A DNA stretch of 64,000 nucleotides from Azadirachta indica (lineage: Eukaryota > Streptophyta > Magnoliopsida > Sapindales > Meliaceae): contig CM040452.1 in the NCBI GenBank assembly GCA_022749755.1, positions 3,676,350-3,740,349 on the forward strand. Direction: 5' to 3'. Positions 35,870 to 46,119 of this stretch are shown piece after piece. A program made the translations under genes and the position numbers. Numbering within the stretch: position 1 is the first letter of the stretch; every line of letters begins with the position of its first letter. The notes beneath the pieces were generated by a model. The model was not told the DNA's origin. It worked only from the letters and a program-made list of their open reading frames with translations, and did not search any database.

Positions 35870-36035
35870 TTCATCAATTTGTATTTATGTCTATATATGA
35901 TTTGACATGTGAATCATTTTATTTAAATAATGGGACGCACATAATCTTTGACTTTACGTTTATAAGGTTTTATTTGTTTATGAGGATGCTGGAAGTATTT
36001 GCACTAACTAAGGACAAAAAAGAATAATGCATAAA
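35870..36035 (-). repeat. Partial W-box cassette
   Basis: Mirror of 23195-23370: TTTGACATGTGAATCATTTTA, ATAATCTTTGACTTTACG (W-box core), TTTATGAGGATGCTGG, AATGCATAAACATGTTG. Confidence 0.65.
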
Positions 36036-36999
36036 CATGTTGTTATTATACATACACTTAATCTAACTCTGCTTTGTTATAGTGATTAAAAGAGTACAAA
36101 AAGAAGTGATAGAAGAAACTTTAATAAGCTGTAAACCACCGAGAGATCATGGAATGAAAGCATCAATCAACATACAAGAAAAAAAAATAGAATTATTATA
36201 TTTTACCAGCTAATTAAGCGGCTTAACCATAATTAAATACATAAAAAGAAAAGAAACCAACAGAGTAAATCATTGCATTACTTCAATAAAGGATAAGTTT
36301 CAATTAACTACATCTTTTTAAGGTAGTATTTATATTTTGAATGAATTTTGAACAAATGTAAATATAATTTTTTTTATTTGAAATTTGAATATAAGTATTT
36401 ATAAAAAAATATATAATAAAATTATTTAGTTTCTGTCGCAATGGAAGGATATAAGAATTTGACTTTTTATTTAATACAAAAAATATTTTTAAATTGTTAT
36501 TAAGTTAAGAAAAAAATATACTTAATTACTTGAAATACATAAAAGAAAACCACTAAACGTATCTTTTTTATTTTAATAAATATTTTTCTTTCTAACTTCT
36601 ATTTAAGAGGATCATAAAAAATCATTAATATATTGATAAATTCGACTTTTAGTGACTATTTTTAAAATTATTTAAACTAATCAATTAAATGGGACAAACT
36701 TGAAAGATTTGTATGAAAATAAACTTAACTTTAAAAAATTATATGAATTTTCAACGATTATATAATACTTGTATAAGAAGTTATTGAATTATAAGAAATT
36801 CAATTCAATTTAACAGTCCAACATATTCTTCCAAATGTAAAACTAGTTCAAGCCATAATTATCAAGTAGAGATTTTTCTTTTATATTTCAACTATAGAGT
36901 ATTTATTTCTTTGACTGAAATTAATTTAGCTAATTTAAGTAATTAAGTTTGTTAATTTTATTACTCAATCAGAATTTTCAAACTATCTTTTTTTTAGTT

Positions 37000-37160
37000 A
37001 AATAAACAAGTCTTTATTTTGACATGTGAATTGTAATATATATATAAGCAAATAGTGATCGAGCATCTTTTCTTTGACTGGTGTTAAAATTTGATTTGTT
37101 TATTTGGATGCATGCTTCATTTACAAGCATCGAGGACATAAAAAACAAAAAAGGAAAAAG
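37000..37160 (-). repeat. Partial W-box cassette
   Basis: Mirror of 22060-22215: TTTGACATGTGAATTGTAAT, CATCTTTTCTTTGACTGGTG, TTTATTTGGATGCATGC, AAGCATCGAGGACATAAAAA. Confidence 0.65.
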
Positions 37161-37728
37161 TTTTGATGTTAAAAATATTTTTTAGTCAGCAGATTAATAC
37201 AAAATGGGTACGTGCTTAAGTAATTATGCATGTGCATTTCCATGTGCTGATATATCACATCATTATCATATTTAAATATTAACTTTTAGTCGCCCGATAG
37301 ATTCCTAATTAACATTTTTAATCATATAACTTTTATATTTAAAATAATTAATGCAGCAATACTAGTTATTAATTTGAGTGGTTACAAAGATATATATTAA
37401 AGTCTTAATTCATTAATACAGTGGCTCTTATTTCATTATAAAATAGTAATGAACCAAAAAAAATTAAAATAACATTTGAACTCCTAAAATTTAATAAACA
37501 TAAATATATTTATTTATAAATATTAAAAAAAATAAATATCGTCATATTTATATAATATTTATTAATATATTATAATAAAATATAAATTTATTTATTTATT
37601 AATCAACTTAGTAAACATAACGTTATTAACACAGGAATCAACACCCATAAATAAAGTTCTAATGCGGCCACTGTTCTCTCAAAATGCATTGAATCTCTCC
37701 ATAAATATTCTCTCATTTAATCGCTTCG

Positions 37729-38350
37729 CTCCACTGTCTATAGTCGGTATATTTGACTCTTCAAACTACATGTTTTTTTTAAAAAAACACGTTTTTAATA
37801 ATTTTATGGACGAATATAATTAGAAAAATGATAACATAGAATGTATAGCTTTGGCTGTTTGTAATACAAGGCATTCAATTGCTGCAACGTTATTACAGAA
37901 GAACCCCCTCTTAGCCTATCATGGCTATTAAAAATTTATAGATAATTTAGTTTTTTATGATATTGCATTTATTATATTTATCACAATCTATTGCAAAATA
38001 TTTAATTTGCTATTTCCAACCATCATATGCAAAGAAAAAGGAACAAATCTCTCATTTAATTTAAAGAGTCGTTGTCTTCGCTCCACTGTCTATAGTTGGT
38101 ATATTTGACTCTTCAAACTACATGTTTTTTTCAAAAAAAACACGTTTTTAATAATTTTATGGACGAATATAATTAGAAAAATGATAAAATAAAATGTATA
38201 GCTTTGGCTGTTTGTAATACAAGGCATTAAATTGCTGCAACGTGACGACAGAAGAACCCCCTCTTAGCCTATCATGGCTATTAAAAAATTATAGATAATT
38301 TAGTTTTTTATGATATTGCATTTATTATATTTATCACAATCTATTGCAAG
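37729..38350. repeat. 352-bp direct tandem duplication, right arm only
   Basis: CTCCACTGTCTATAG begins both units, at 37729 and 38081. Both then run through CTTCAAACTACATG, AATAATTTTATGGACG, GTATAGCTTTGGCTGTTTG, AAGAACCCCCTCTTAGCC and TTATATTTATCACAATC. The left arm has this block once (about 21140-21425), so the extra copy arose after the arms separated. Confidence 0.9.
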
Positions 38351-38655
38351 TGAGAACTGCAATTAAATATTTTTAGAAAAAATGTATTAATTCTAAATAA
38401 ATTATGAAAAAAATTCAATTTTTAATTTCATCTAGTGCAATACAATATTTTTTTGAACACTAGTATTTTTCGTCAAATGTAAATTTTTATTAAGTTATAG
38501 CACATATAAATAGAATGTCTAGCAGTTTCCAAATTAATTATCTCATTGTTAATGACATAAATTTGGGATCGGATCAATTTAGTTAATAAAACATCATTAA
38601 CAAATGAATTAACTCTCTCATCTCAACTAAAAGTGTTTGTGAAAGTTGCTTCACA

Positions 38656-38672
38656 TTGACCAAAATTTGACT
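38656..38672 (+). promoter_or_regulatory. Paired W-box cores in the right-twin TPS promoter
   Basis: TTGACC (38656-38661) and TTGACT (38667-38672) lie five bases apart, about 230 bases before the TATA box. Such pairs are typical WRKY targets; binding is not shown. Confidence 0.45.
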
Positions 38673-38902
38673 TCCCCACTAGTTTCTCTCTCCATTTCTT
38701 TGCTCTTAAGACTATCGAATCTCTCCGATTGAAAAAAAAATAAAAAAGTTGTCCGGTCTTTACATTAAAATATTATAAATTGAATTCTGAGGACAAAGTG
38801 AAGATAAATAATAATAAAAGATAAACAATGAGAAACATGAGGAAATTGGATTGGAACACCCAACAGGCTCCGGTCACATATAGGTTTTCTTGGTTTTAAT
38901 TC

Positions 38903-38910
38903 TATAAATA
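38903..38910 (+). promoter_or_regulatory. TATA box of the right-twin TPS
   Basis: TATAAATA, 73 bases before the ATG at 38984, same as in the left twin. Confidence 0.7.
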
Positions 38911-38983
38911 GATTGTAGCAGTTGATGCTTTGATAATCAGCAGAGTACTTGACACTCTAAAATCTTAACTAATTATTCCATCA

Positions 38984-41547
38984 ATGGCTCTCCTCAAACA
39001 AGCAAAACTGCACTATCAGGGTTGCAACATTCTACCATCATTTCCAAATCTTTCCTCCTCCAGATGGCCATCTCGAGGTCATCACTTTGCTTCCTTTACA
39101 AACAGTGCAGCCAGTAAATCATTCAGTTTAAAAGCAGCTTTAACAGAGCCTAAAACGTGTAGCGATGCGAATTTTCGTCCAGTGGCAAACTTTTCTCCTA
39201 GTATTTGGAAAGACACTTTCACTTCCATTCCCTACCCTCAATCAGTGCGTATATTTATATATATACATATATCAACCTACTGTATTGCATTTATAAATAT
39301 ATTAACCGGTTAAATCTTTTCTTTTCAGGAAACTGAATCATGCGATCAGCAGGTGGAAGAGTTGAAAGAAGATGTGAAGGCAATGTTAATTGCTTCTACA
39401 AAAGATCCTGCGGAGAATGCTCTTTTGATCGACACATTAACTCGCCTTGGTGTTGCGTATCACTTTGAGTCTGAGATTGAGCAACAGTTAATTCGTATTT
39501 TTGAATCGCATGCTAACCTCCCTGATGATCATGATTATGACCTATACACAATCGCTCTTTTGTTTAGAGTTCTCAGACAAAATGGCTTCAAAATGCCCTG
39601 CGGTAAGAATTCAAGCTACCTAGCTATATATTTGATTTATGCATCACATATATATGTCAATAATTAATTATGAAACTCTCTATACAAAGAGAAGGCCTTC
39701 ATAATTTATACGATTGTTGATATGAATCAGGTGTTTTTAACAAATTTAAAGACGAAAATGGTAAGTTCAAGGAATGTTTAATCAGTGATGTGAAGGGCAT
39801 GTTAAGTTTGTATGAAGCTACCCATTTGAGCATGCACGGAGAAGATATTCTCGACGAGGCTCTTGCTTTCACGACAGCTCATCTACCTTCCTTGGCTACC
39901 AACTCAAGCCCACATGTAGCAAAACATATAAGCGACGCCCTAGAACAACCCTTTTATACAGGCGTTCCGAGACTAGAAACGCTCAAATTCATTCCTTTCT
40001 ATGAACACGACGAATCTAGAAATGAGACTTTACTCAAATTCGCAAAAGTAGACTTCAATAAAGTACAAACACTGCATCAGCAAGAGCTAAGGCTTGTCAC
40101 AAGGTAAATTTGTGTGTTATATATATATACATACTTAAAAGAGAACGAAAATGGTGAATTAAGTATGTTAATATTATTTTTTTTGCTGTAGTTGGTGGAA
40201 AGATTTAAACCTGACTTCCGACTATCCTTATTCGAGAGATAGAGTTGTGGAGCTGTATTTTTGGAGTGTTGCGGAATATTTCGAGCCTTGTTACTCGCGT
40301 GCTCGAGTAATGCTCACTAAGATTCTAATGATTCTTACAGTTATAGATGATACGTATGATGCATATGGGACACTAGATGAGCTCCAATGTTTTACTGATG
40401 CGATGGAAAGGTATTAAAAGTAAATTGTCAACTTAATAATTCTATCTAATACTAAATTATATAAGATCAACGGATAGAAACAAATAGGAATTTAAGTCAG
40501 CCTATACAAAAATAGAGTAAAAATATACTTCTTACACATAAATTAATATTAGTTTACACTAAGCCTAAAAGGAGTTTTCTTTAGCAAAATGCGTGCATAA
40601 ATAAATGCAAGAATAATATTTCCTAAGAAAATTCCAAGATTTTATTGTATAACTGAATTTTTTTATATTTTCAGGTGGGACATTAAGGCCCTTGCTGAGT
40701 TGCCAGATTACATGAAAAGTCTTTATATTGCCATCTTGAATCTTTATGATGAATTGGATGATGAGTTGAGCAAAGAAGGAAGATCTTATGGTGTCACCTG
40801 TACAAAGGATACGGTAACATTTCTCTATCTGCCCTTCCCTACTTTACATACAAATTAACATTTGAAGCACTGGATAATTAACAATTTTTTAATTTGTGAA
40901 TTTCTTGTTTATAAATAATCAGTTGAAGGAGGTTGTGAGAGCCTATTTCGTTGAGGCCCAACGTTTCCGTGAAGGAGTGGTGCCGCCGTTTAAAGAGCGT
41001 TTGGACAATGCATTAATGTCAGGATGTGTGTTCTTTGTTCCTGCGGCTTCGTTTGTTGGTATGGGTGAAGTTGCAGGGATTGATGCATTTGACTGGATAC
41101 GAAGCAGACCTCAAATCATGATATCTACTCTGATCATCGGCCGTCTCCGAGCTGACATGGTCTCTCATGAGGTATCATTTATTTATTCTTCCAAATCAAA
41201 ATTGTATATTGCGAATAATGTCATTCATTGAATTGATTTCAATTTGATAATCGAAGGCGGAGCAAAAGAGAGGACATGTTGCATCAGTTGTGGAGGCGCA
41301 CATGAAAGAAAATGGAACGTCGAGAGAGGAGACTATTGAGAAGTTTGAGATAATGATTGATAATGCATGGAAGGATGTGAATGAAGGATGCATGAGGCCA
41401 ACAGCTGTAGCAATGCCTCTGGTCACGCTAATTCTCAACGTTGCACGCATAGGAGAAGTCTTTTACAAGAAGGTAGATGGAATCACAAATCCACAGCATT
41501 TCAAACATTACATTAAACAGTTGTTTGTTGACCCAATGTCTGTATGA
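38984..41547 (+). CDS. Casbene-synthase-like terpene synthase (right twin), seven exons, 601 aa
   Basis: Exons 38984-39244, 39329-39602, 39731-40103, 40192-40410, 40675-40813, 40923-41171 and 41257-41547. Exon lengths (261, 274, 373, 219, 139, 249, 291) are identical to the left twin. Plastid-type leader, RP(x8)W at 65-75, RDR at 318-320, DDTYD at 355-359 and the altered NSE/DTE motif ADMVSHEAE (Ala499) are shared. Substitutions against the twin cluster in exons 1-2 (for example E/T at the exon 2 start, S/C, N/D, V/A, S/A), with few in exon 3, one in exon 5 (Met to Thr at its last codon) and none seen in exons 6-7. It is intact and presumably expressed from the divergent promoter shared with the P450 at 35228. 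The shared product class is inferred; the product itself is unknown. Confidence 0.95.
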
Positions 41548-41634
41548 GACGACAACATTAATTGTTGAAACATTTGCATATTCTGTTGTGTATTTGAATA
41601 ACAGTATGCACATTGTCTTATTGTATGATATATC

Positions 41635-41640
41635 AATAAA
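41635..41640 (+). terminator. Poly(A) signal of the right-twin TPS
   Basis: AATAAA 88 bases after the stop codon, mirrored at the left twin. Confidence 0.5.
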
Positions 41641-41849
41641 TTACGGTACGTTGGGATGATTGGAAAAGAACAAAATAAGAGTTTTGTTACTTAATTGACT
41701 TAGCCTTCCACCTGTTCTTCTTGTTCATTCTTCATATATTTAATTAATAATCAATCAAAATAAGTGTTTTTTACCCTATACAAGAAAAAACAAGAAAAAC
41801 AAAAAATAGTAAATGAAATTAATTATGATAATAGTAATAATAATAATTC

Positions 41850-42130
41850 CGGAACAAAGTGGATCGTTTTCATTTGCATGTGGACCCAATTACTCTGAAG
41901 TTAGTGACAAGTACTTTACCCACGTTTACGACTTTATTTCCACTGCAAAAAGACATCTGCAGGGGCGGCTTCAGCGTCACCATTTTGTATTTATATACAT
42001 ATTTAATTTGACATGTGAATCATTATACATATCGAAGAAAATAGTAAGCATCTCTTTTTGACTGACGTTAAAATTTTATTTGTTTTTCTCGACGCATGCT
42101 TCAAGTATATGCACCGAGAACATAAAAGCT
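41850..42130 (-). promoter_or_regulatory. W-box cassette behind the right-twin TPS, pointing into it
   Basis: Mirror of 17375-17650: GTGGACCCAATTACTCTGAAG, GACAAGTACTTTACCCACG, GACATCTGCAGG, GGCTTCAGCGTCACC, TTTGACATGTGAATCAT, TTGACT core at 42058-42063, CGACGCATGCTTCAAG, TGCACCGAGAACATAAAAG. As on the left, its gene is missing and a TPS 3' end follows. Confidence 0.75.
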
Positions 42131-42200
42131 AAAAAAAAAAAAGCATAAACATGTGGGTAAATTTTGATATAAAATTTTGGTATAGATGCGAGCTGATTCA

Positions 42201-43679
42201 ACTCATAACATATTTTAGATTTAGATTTTTAGATTTAGATTGATAGAAGATATTCAAAATTCAAATTTCATTCACATTAAATTAAAAACAATAAAGTAAT
42301 TTTGTAATATTTAGTTATTTATATTTGTTGTAGAAACCTAACCTCAGAAATAATATTCTAACATTAATCTAACTAAATTAATATTATAACTTCATAAAAT
42401 TCTATCAGATTTAAGAGGAGAATAAATATAAAGATAAAGAAATAATAAACAACATTAGAGCAAACAACAATTTGGTTTAACAAAATTATCTATGTCAATA
42501 AAGTGAACATATGTAAAATCTTTTTATTAAAAATAAAAGATAGAATTTATCTTAATTCTATTTCTCCCTCGTTCAATTTCTCTCTAATACAAAATTTCAT
42601 AATTCAAGTTTAGTATTCTAATTCATGTGAATTTAGTATAAATCCACCTTAACTTCTTGAGTTCTTGATACCAATCTTCTTCAAGTCAGGATGATTTCGT
42701 GACTTATTTAATTCTTAAATTCTTGAATACTTGAATTTTCAGTCAATATAGTTATTCACTTCGAGTTAAAGATCCCTAATCTTAACCAATCTCGATCTCT
42801 CAATTTGAAATATTTGTTTTTCCGCAATATTAGCAAGTGGAAGATAAGAATCAAAACAAAAGTTAAGGATTTTTTTTTTAAATAAAAAAAAGGAATTAGG
42901 ATTAGAGATCTAAAGAAAAAGGGTAAAAGAAAAAGAGAAAATTATATCTTTTCGAAATTCCAGAGAAAACGCGTCAAAAGAAATTGATTACTTTTCCTCG
43001 AAGGTAACAAAAGCATTTTAAATTAAAATTGATTTAGCGACTTATTAATTTACTTAAGAGAGTGAGAGTATCTTTTATAATACTAAAATTAGTAACGATC
43101 GATTGTTTCTTTATTTATTTAATTCATATTTATTAGGACAACCATTATAGAACCAGAAAACAATTAAAAGAAAAACAAAATGTCTGACAAGCGAGGGGCA
43201 TAATTATCACATCTTTGTCTGAAGGCCAGATTTTCCATTATAATAAATTTGCTGTTGTGAATACTTGGTGAATTTCGACCTATTCAAATTGACAATGTCC
43301 CACATCCAGAAATATGTCTGTTGACAAGTACATGTATACAATTCCATTCAATTTATTAATTAATTTGAATGAATTCAGAACTTTATGATGTAAAACTTTG
43401 CATAGAATAAAATATTTTCTTTATATTTCAGTCTATTTATAGTACCTTATCAACAGGATGTATGCTAACTTTCACTACTAATTTAGTATGCGAAATAATT
43501 AATTTTCTGATGTTATTAGTCAAATATTTACGCGTTATATTGCTTATAGTTATTATCATTATATTGTTTTTATTAAATATAATTGTTATTATACATGTAA
43601 CTGTTTTTATAAGTATCTTTTGTCATTACTATTGAGTTAAAATTTTTACAATATAAAATAAGGATAACATATTGTATAT
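42201..43679. other. Intergenic DNA between right arm and third P450
   Basis: AT-rich, no gene recognised on either strand. The stretch about 42440-42850 has a composition and short motifs (TTCTTGAGTTCTTGA, GAATTTAGTATAAATCC) reminiscent of an aged LTR, but I could not define ends. Nothing else is seen. Confidence 0.45.
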
Positions 43680-44306
43680 ACTTTTATATCTGTTAGTATA
43701 TTTATTCAGAATTGATATTGATTTCGCTAACAATTTTAATATTTATTTTTCAAATCATGTTATTATCAATACTGTTAAAAGTGCACAAATTACTCGCATC
43801 AGTACATAAAAAATCAAATTGGGTTGCTGATAGACGAACTTGGGATTTCTTTGAAATGATTTAACTTGGAAGGATACTTCTCCTCCAGAGAATAATTGGT
43901 TTTTAACAGAAGTACGAAAGGCTTCTCTAGTTATAGGTTCTATATAGTTGTTCTTATGGCGTTTGGTCATTTTTTTACTGTAGTTTGTCTAAGCTTTATC
44001 TCCCCTGTTTTGTATTTTGATTTCTATTTTTCTTAAATGGATTGTTGTTGCGATTTGGTTAAAATAAATAAACAAATAAAACTAGCTAAAACAGAGCAAG
44101 GTTCCTCAGCTAATTATATTTTTCATATTTAAGAGAAACAAGTTTAAGAGCATCGAAAAGGAGTGCTTTTCTTATTGGATACAAATTAACCTGCAAATTA
44201 CAACAAAAGAAGAAGAAAGACGCGACCTTCAAACATTTGATTCTTAAAGGAGAGAACCTCACACATAAGATAAAACGTAAAAATTGACCCCTGAGATTAT
44301 GTTACT
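43680..44306. repeat. 3'-flank block of the third P450
   Basis: Matches 32800-33574 downstream of the right-arm P450, including the shared GACGAACTTGGGATTTCTTTG and GTTGTTCTTATGGCGTTTGG landmarks. Includes the presumed P450 3' untranslated region next to the stop at 44307. Confidence 0.7.
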
Positions 44307-45938
44307 TCAACGAAGCACAGGCACAAGTTTAAGAGGTATCCTCTTTTGAGTTAGAACACCGAATTTGTCTTCCATGTTAATGTCTTCTTTTTTCATGCCA
44401 ACAGGTAATTTCCAATCGAAGCAATGCAAGAGATTAGCGAGTGTAAGCTCTACATTGTTTGACGCCATATGTATTCCAGGGCATATTCTTCGACCTGATC
44501 CGAAGGGAAGATACTCAAAATGGCGTCCCTTGAAATCAATGGAACTGTCTATGAATCTCTCTGGGATAAATTCTTCTGCTCTTTCCCAGGAATCGGGATC
44601 TCTTCCTAATGCCCAAACGTTTACCTGAACGTGGGACTTTGGGTAAATGTCATAACCGTCTATTTGAAAGTGCTTCGTTACTTCTCTAGGTATTATTGTG
44701 CCCGGAGGGTGTAGCCTCAGAGTTTCCTTCACCACAACCTTGAGGTATTGAAGCTTATCGATATCGCTTTCGGAAACTCTCCCTTTAGTCGTTCCAATGC
44801 ACTTTCTAATTTCTTCTTTTGCCTTCTTCATCGCCTCTGGATGCCTAATTAGCTCTGTCATTGCCCAAACGATGGTAATTGAAGTAGTCTTAACTCCACC
44901 CAAAAATATATCCTGGAACGATGCACCGACATCAATAAATATATAGTCAGGCTGAGTTTCATATATAAAGTAGTTAATATGAGTGGTATATAAAATAAAT
45001 AAATTAACAACATGATTTTTAATTACCACAAGCAAAGCCTTAATCTGTTCATCCGTGAGTTGCAGTGCACCTGATTTCCGTATCTTTAGCAACACATCAA
45101 CAATATCTTCGTGGTCCTCTTTCTGCAGCGTCTGAACATCATTGTTCATTCGCTCGTCTATTAGGCTTTGGCAGAAAGAATCCATTTCACGGAAAACCTT
45201 TTCGTACCTGCTATTCAGTCGTCTAAATTTGTCCATAATCCAACCAAAATAGGGAAAGAAATCAGAGGCGGCGACGATATCCATCATTTGAAGTGCACCA
45301 TCGATCACTTGATAGTTGAAGTCCTTCAACCCCCTGTCTCGAATACTTTTCCCAAAAGCAACCCTACAAATTAAGTTTGCCGTAAAAGTCTCGAGCTTCT
45401 CACTAAGATCAACGGGAGTTGCAGAAGGGCATGACGCAGAGATTGAATCAATGAATAAAGCAACCTCTTCTTCTCTTATAGACCTGAATGAATTCACTCT
45501 GTGAGCACTAAACAGCTCAACATTGCATATCTTTCTCACTTCCTTATAGTAATCGGTGTAAGGAGAGAAAGCCAGCTCGCAATAGTTGTAGCTAATTCTT
45601 TGAGCACCCAAAAACAGTGGTCTGCAGCAACAGTTTGCTTCGTTATTTTTTAAGACCTGCTCAACAAGCCGAGGGGACGAGACCACAACAATTGGGACAC
45701 CACCAAGTCGAATGTGCATAATAGGGCCGTATTTTTGGGACAATTTAAATAGGGTTTGATGAGGTTCTCCACCAAGTATGTGGAAAATGTTACCTATGAT
45801 TGGAAGTTTGGGAGGTCCCGGAGGAAGCTTCACTTTCTTTGCTTTCAAGAACCAAAGCATTACAGAAACAACAAGCAAAGGGAGAGTAAGCCATACTGGT
45901 TGCGGTAGCTGGGAAAGGGAGTAGTTAATGGAAAACAT
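44307..45938 (-). CDS. CYP71-family cytochrome P450 (third copy), two exons, 505 aa
   Basis: Minus-strand exons 45938-45027 and 44912-44307 join in phase 0. The 114-base intron is a multiple of three and has no stop codon, so an unspliced transcript reads as one 543-aa frame with 38 extra residues just before the I-helix; conserved GT and AG ends and the paralogues support splicing. Exon 1 matches the left-arm gene almost throughout (Arg65 there is Lys65 here). Exon 2 carries differences such as CIGTTKGRV for CTGTTKGKV and GIHMAS for GIQMAS. The I-helix has Lys312 in place of the acid (GGVKTTS); heme Cys448, ETLR and PERF are intact. It is a presumed ER monooxygenase. No intact TPS faces it; only a TPS relic remains beyond its promoter. 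Confidence 0.93.
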   Translation of the reverse strand: MFSINYSLSQLPQPVWLTLPLLVVSVMLWFLKAKKVKLPPGPPKLPIIGNIFHILGGEPHQTLFKLSQKYGPIMHIRLGGVPIVVVSSPRLVEQVLKNNEANCCCRPLFLGAQRISYNYCELAFSPYTDYYKEVRKICNVELFSAHRVNSFRSIREEEVALFIDSISASCPSATPVDLSEKLETFTANLICRVAFGKSIRDRGLKDFNYQVIDGALQMMDIVAASDFFPYFGWIMDKFRRLNSRYEKVFREMDSFCQSLIDERMNNDVQTLQKEDHEDIVDVLLKIRKSGALQLTDEQIKALLVVIKNHVVNLFILYTTHINYFIYETQPDYIFIDVGASFQDIFLGGVKTTSITIVWAMTELIRHPEAMKKAKEEIRKCIGTTKGRVSESDIDKLQYLKVVVKETLRLHPPGTIIPREVTKHFQIDGYDIYPKSHVQVNVWALGRDPDSWERAEEFIPERFIDSSIDFKGRHFEYLPFGSGRRICPGIHMASNNVELTLANLLHCFDWKLPVGMKKEDINMEDKFGVLTQKRIPLKLVPVLR

Positions 45939-46001
45939 TCTAATCTATTTGTTTTGGCTTGTTTTGCACTTCCTGCTGTCCTAGTATTTTCGTTCACTAC
46001 T

Positions 46002-46009
46002 TATTTATA
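46002..46009 (-). promoter_or_regulatory. TATA box of the third P450
   Basis: TATAAATA on the minus strand, 64 bases before the ATG, preceded by the conserved GGG. Confidence 0.75.
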
Positions 46010-46119
46010 CCCGATTGTGGATTCATCAATCGACGAAGATAAACATGTCACATCCTGAGATGTGATTATAATAATGATAATGATTCAGGCAGGAAATTAA
46101 TGTAAAAATGTGAGACGAA

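Larger units (their letters stand above)
35229..38983. other. Divergent P450/TPS intergenic region, right arm
   Basis: Mirror of 20510-24046. Besides the full cassette it has partial cassettes at about 35870-36035 and 37000-37160, both pointing left to the P450, and the 352-bp tandem duplication next to the TPS side. No coding region is seen. Confidence 0.7.
33278..42200 (-). repeat. Right arm of the large inverted repeat
   Basis: Mirror image of 17300-26002: P450 (-), 3.75-kb divergent region, TPS (+), then the W-box cassette. It differs from the left arm by an extra tandem copy of 352 bp in the TPS upstream region and by many small indels. Outer agreement fades at about 42180-42200 (GATATAAAATTTTGGTATAG). 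Confidence 0.85.

Noticed and set aside
44307..45938. Third P450 as a single-exon 543-aa gene
   Set aside because: GT and AG ends align with the introns of the other copies, and the 38 extra residues break a conserved region just before the I-helix.
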